Below, piece by piece: positions 6,206-8,069 of a stretch of DNA of 8,069 bases (position 1 is its first letter; each line of letters starts with the position of its first letter). Both the position numbers and the translations under genes were made by a program. Location: NCBI GenBank assembly GCA_934476545.1, contig CAKSOB010000066.1, positions 1-8,069 of the forward strand, read 5' to 3'. The notes below the pieces were generated by a model. That model was not told the origin of the DNA. It ran no database searches and saw nothing but the letters and a program-made list of their open reading frames with translations. This stretch comes from an uncultured Eubacteriales bacterium (GTDB lineage Bacteria > Bacillota > Clostridia > Oscillospirales > Acutalibacteraceae).

Positions 6206-8069
6206 CCAAGAAAAAAGAAAGCGGAAAAACCATCGTCCCTGCCAAAAATCCACGGGGTCATTGAGGGTGGCGGCGAGGTGATGGAGCAACAAATCACCGA
6301 AACGCTGGAGCAGAACTATATGCCCTATGCCATGAGCGTGATTCTCTCCCGTGCTATTCCGGAGATTGACGGCTTTAAGCCCTCGCACCGGAAGCTGCTG
6401 TATACCATGTATAAAATGGGTCTGCTGAACAGCATCCGTACCAAGTCTGCCAACATTGTGGGACAAACCATGAAGCTGAACCCCCACGGCGACAGCGCCA
6501 TCTATGATACCATGGTGCGCTTGAGCCGAGGCTATGAAGCGTTGCTGCACCCGTATGTAGACTCCAAGGGGAACTTCGGTAAGTTCTATTCCAGAGATAT
6601 GGCGTGGGCGGCTTCTCGTTACACCGAAGCACGACTGGACGATCTGTGCGGCGAGCTGTTCGGGGACATTGACAAGGACACCGTAGATTTTGTGGACAAC
6701 TACGACAACACCATGAAGGAGCCGACATTGCTGCCGGCAACCTTTCCATCGGTTTTGGTCAACGCCAACACCGGTATTGCCGTTGGTATGGCAAGCAATA
6801 TTTGTCCCTTTAACTTGAGCGAGGTGTGCCAGACCACCATCGCTCTGCTGAAGGACAAAGACCACGACATTCTCTCCACGCTGATTGCGCCGGACTTCCC
6901 CGGCGGCGGACAGATTATTTACGACAAAGATACCCTGACCAACATCTACCGTACAGGACGGGGCAGCTTTAAGGTTCGTGCCAGATACACCTATGATAAA
7001 TCCCAAAACTGCATTGACATTACCCAGATTCCGCCGACCACCACCGTAGAAGTGATTGTGGAAAAAGTGGTGGATTTGGTGCGGCAGGGAAAAATCAAGG
7101 AAATCTCCGATATTCGTGACGAAACCGGCTTGAACGGCTTAAAGATTACCATTGATTTAAAGCGTGGCACCGATGCGGAAAAGCTGATGCAGCGGCTCTA
7201 TCGCCTGACCACCTTGGAGGATTCCTTCTCCTGCAACTTTAACGTGTTGGTGGGCGGTGTGCCAAAGGTTATGGGCATTCGGGAGCTGCTGACAGAGTGG
7301 ATCGCCTTCCGTGTGGAATGTGTTCGCCGCAGAACCTACTTCGATTTGAATAAGAAGAAGGATAAGTTACACCTGCTCCGTGGTCTACAAGCTATCCTCT
7401 TGGATATTGACAAGGCGGTTTCCATTGTCCGTACCACAGAGGAAGAATCTATGGTTGTACCGAACCTGATGGAGGGCTTCTCCATTGATGAAATTCAAGC
7501 AGAGTATGTGGCGGAGATTAAGCTGCGTCATTTGAACCGAGAATATATTTTAAAGCGCACCAAAGAAATCGAGCAGTTGGAAGCAGACATCGAGGAGCTG
7601 CAATCCATTTTGGACAGCAAAACCAAGGTGAAAACCATGATTGTCCGAGAGCTGCAGCGGGTGAGCAAGGAATACGGGCAGCCCAGAAAGACTATGCTGC
7701 TCTATTCCGATGAGATTGTGGAGGACAGTGACGTTGAGGAAATCCCGGATTATCCTGTGAACCTGTTCTTTACCAAAGAGGGCTACTTCAAGAAGATCAC
7801 CCCGCAATCTCTGCGGATGAGCGGCGAGCAAAAGCTGAAGGATGGGGACAAGGTGCTGCAGCAGCTGGAGGAAACCAACGGCTGCGACCTGCTGTTCTTT
7901 ACCGACAAAGCTACCGTTTACAAGACCAAGGCAAGCGAGTTTCCGGATACCAAAGCCAGTGTGCTGGGCGATTATGTACCGGCAAAGCTGACCATGGAGG
8001 AGGGCGAGCAAGCCGTCTATATGGTTGCCACCAAGGATTACAGCGGCTACCTGTTGTTCTGCTATGAAA
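6203..8069 (+). CDS. parC: Divergent type IIA topoisomerase A subunit (ParC/GyrA-like), partial
   Basis: The frame stays open from TTG 6203 to the window edge: 622 residues with the C-terminus missing. This is the DNA breakage-reunion subunit. The winged-helix region has YAMSVILSRAIPEIDGFKP (residues 42-60) and HRK (62-64). The active-site Tyr is Y140 in ASRYTEARL (137-145), preceded by R139, the usual Arg-Tyr pair that forms the 5'-phosphotyrosine link. PHGDSAIYD (94-102) is the quinolone-resistance-determining helix, with Ser98 and Asp102 at the E. coli GyrA Ser83/Asp87 positions, the unmutated state. GIAVGMASNI (191-200) and DFPGGGQI (231-238) continue the tower region. A long helical segment (about 435-495) matches the coiled-coil gate. 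From about 517 the beta-pinwheel begins, with blade-like LFFTKEGYFKKI (521-532), but no GyrA box (QRRGGKG-like) follows, arguing against classical gyrase. A basic N-terminal extension precedes the core. ParC is the better guess, though GIAVGMA resembles GyrA, so the symbol is tentative. Confidence 0.87.
   Translation, partial: MPRKKKAEKPSSLPKIHGVIEGGGEVMEQQITETLEQNYMPYAMSVILSRAIPEIDGFKPSHRKLLYTMYKMGLLNSIRTKSANIVGQTMKLNPHGDSAIYDTMVRLSRGYEALLHPYVDSKGNFGKFYSRDMAWAASRYTEARLDDLCGELFGDIDKDTVDFVDNYDNTMKEPTLLPATFPSVLVNANTGIAVGMASNICPFNLSEVCQTTIALLKDKDHDILSTLIAPDFPGGGQIIYDKDTLTNIYRTGRGSFKVRARYTYDKSQNCIDITQIPPTTTVEVIVEKVVDLVRQGKIKEISDIRDETGLNGLKITIDLKRGTDAEKLMQRLYRLTTLEDSFSCNFNVLVGGVPKVMGIRELLTEWIAFRVECVRRRTYFDLNKKKDKLHLLRGLQAILLDIDKAVSIVRTTEEESMVVPNLMEGFSIDEIQAEYVAEIKLRHLNREYILKRTKEIEQLEADIEELQSILDSKTKVKTMIVRELQRVSKEYGQPRKTMLLYSDEIVEDSDVEEIPDYPVNLFFTKEGYFKKITPQSLRMSGEQKLKDGDKVLQQLEETNGCDLLFFTDKATVYKTKASEFPDTKASVLGDYVPAKLTMEEGEQAVYMVATKDYSGYLLFCYE

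Noticed and set aside
5133..6245. Long open frame on the - strand (370 codons) opposite the B-subunit gene
   Set aside because: It is a shadow of the Toprim-coding region, with no family resemblance and no convincing start context. Similar - strand frames at 4245-5054, 6182-7006 and 7550-8011 were rejected for the same reason.
6728..6754. Phe in LPATFP of the A subunit where E. coli GyrA has the DNA-intercalating Ile
   Set aside because: Gram-positive GyrA and ParC commonly have Phe here (LPARFP), so it is not unusual.
1..8069. Search for defence systems, CRISPR, insertion sequences, tRNA genes and riboswitches
   Set aside because: All genes are recognisable housekeeping families, no regularly spaced repeats or terminal inverted repeats were seen, and the intergenic gaps are too short and plain for these elements.

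Overview
The window is a stretch of bacterial chromosome with every gene on the + strand: the 3' end of dnaB, then tilS, hpt, ftsH, and a divergent type IIA topoisomerase pair (parE-like, parC-like). The tilS-hpt-ftsH order is a well-known Firmicutes arrangement, as in Bacillus subtilis. Strong Shine-Dalgarno sequences, frequent TTG/GTG starts, intermediate-to-high GC and the divergent topoisomerase subunits point to an anaerobic clostridial lineage, perhaps Oscillospirales/Ruminococcaceae. That placement is inference, not a sequence match. No mobile element, CRISPR array, tRNA or rRNA was seen.

Region 1 (1-2048) is tightly packed. The DnaB tail overlaps the GTG start of tilS by 14 nt, and the end of tilS overlaps the ATG of hpt by 59 nt, which suggests translational coupling. 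TilS makes the lysidine in the AUA-decoding tRNA-Ile anticodon. Hpt salvages hypoxanthine and guanine. A conspicuous AT-rich patch lies inside tilS.

Region 2 (2049-4018) is a 71-bp gap with a small hairpin, followed by ftsH with a TTG start. FtsH is a complete membrane AAA+ zinc protease with two N-terminal membrane segments.

Region 3 (4019-4199) is a 181-bp intergenic region. It holds a strong GAAA-loop hairpin and a second small hairpin followed by T5, together a likely terminator. Near its end is a good sigma-A-type promoter (TTGTAA, 17-bp spacer, TATAAT), so the topoisomerase genes are probably a separate transcription unit.

Region 4 (4200-8069) is a two-gene operon with a 17-nt gap. 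It encodes a GHKL ATPase/Toprim subunit (661 aa) and a breakage-reunion subunit that runs off the end of the window. Both keep the core catalytic residues but differ from canonical gyrase/topoisomerase IV at several usually invariant motif positions, and the A subunit shows no GyrA box. This pair is the most interesting content of an otherwise housekeeping region. I found no convincing evidence of a wholly new system.
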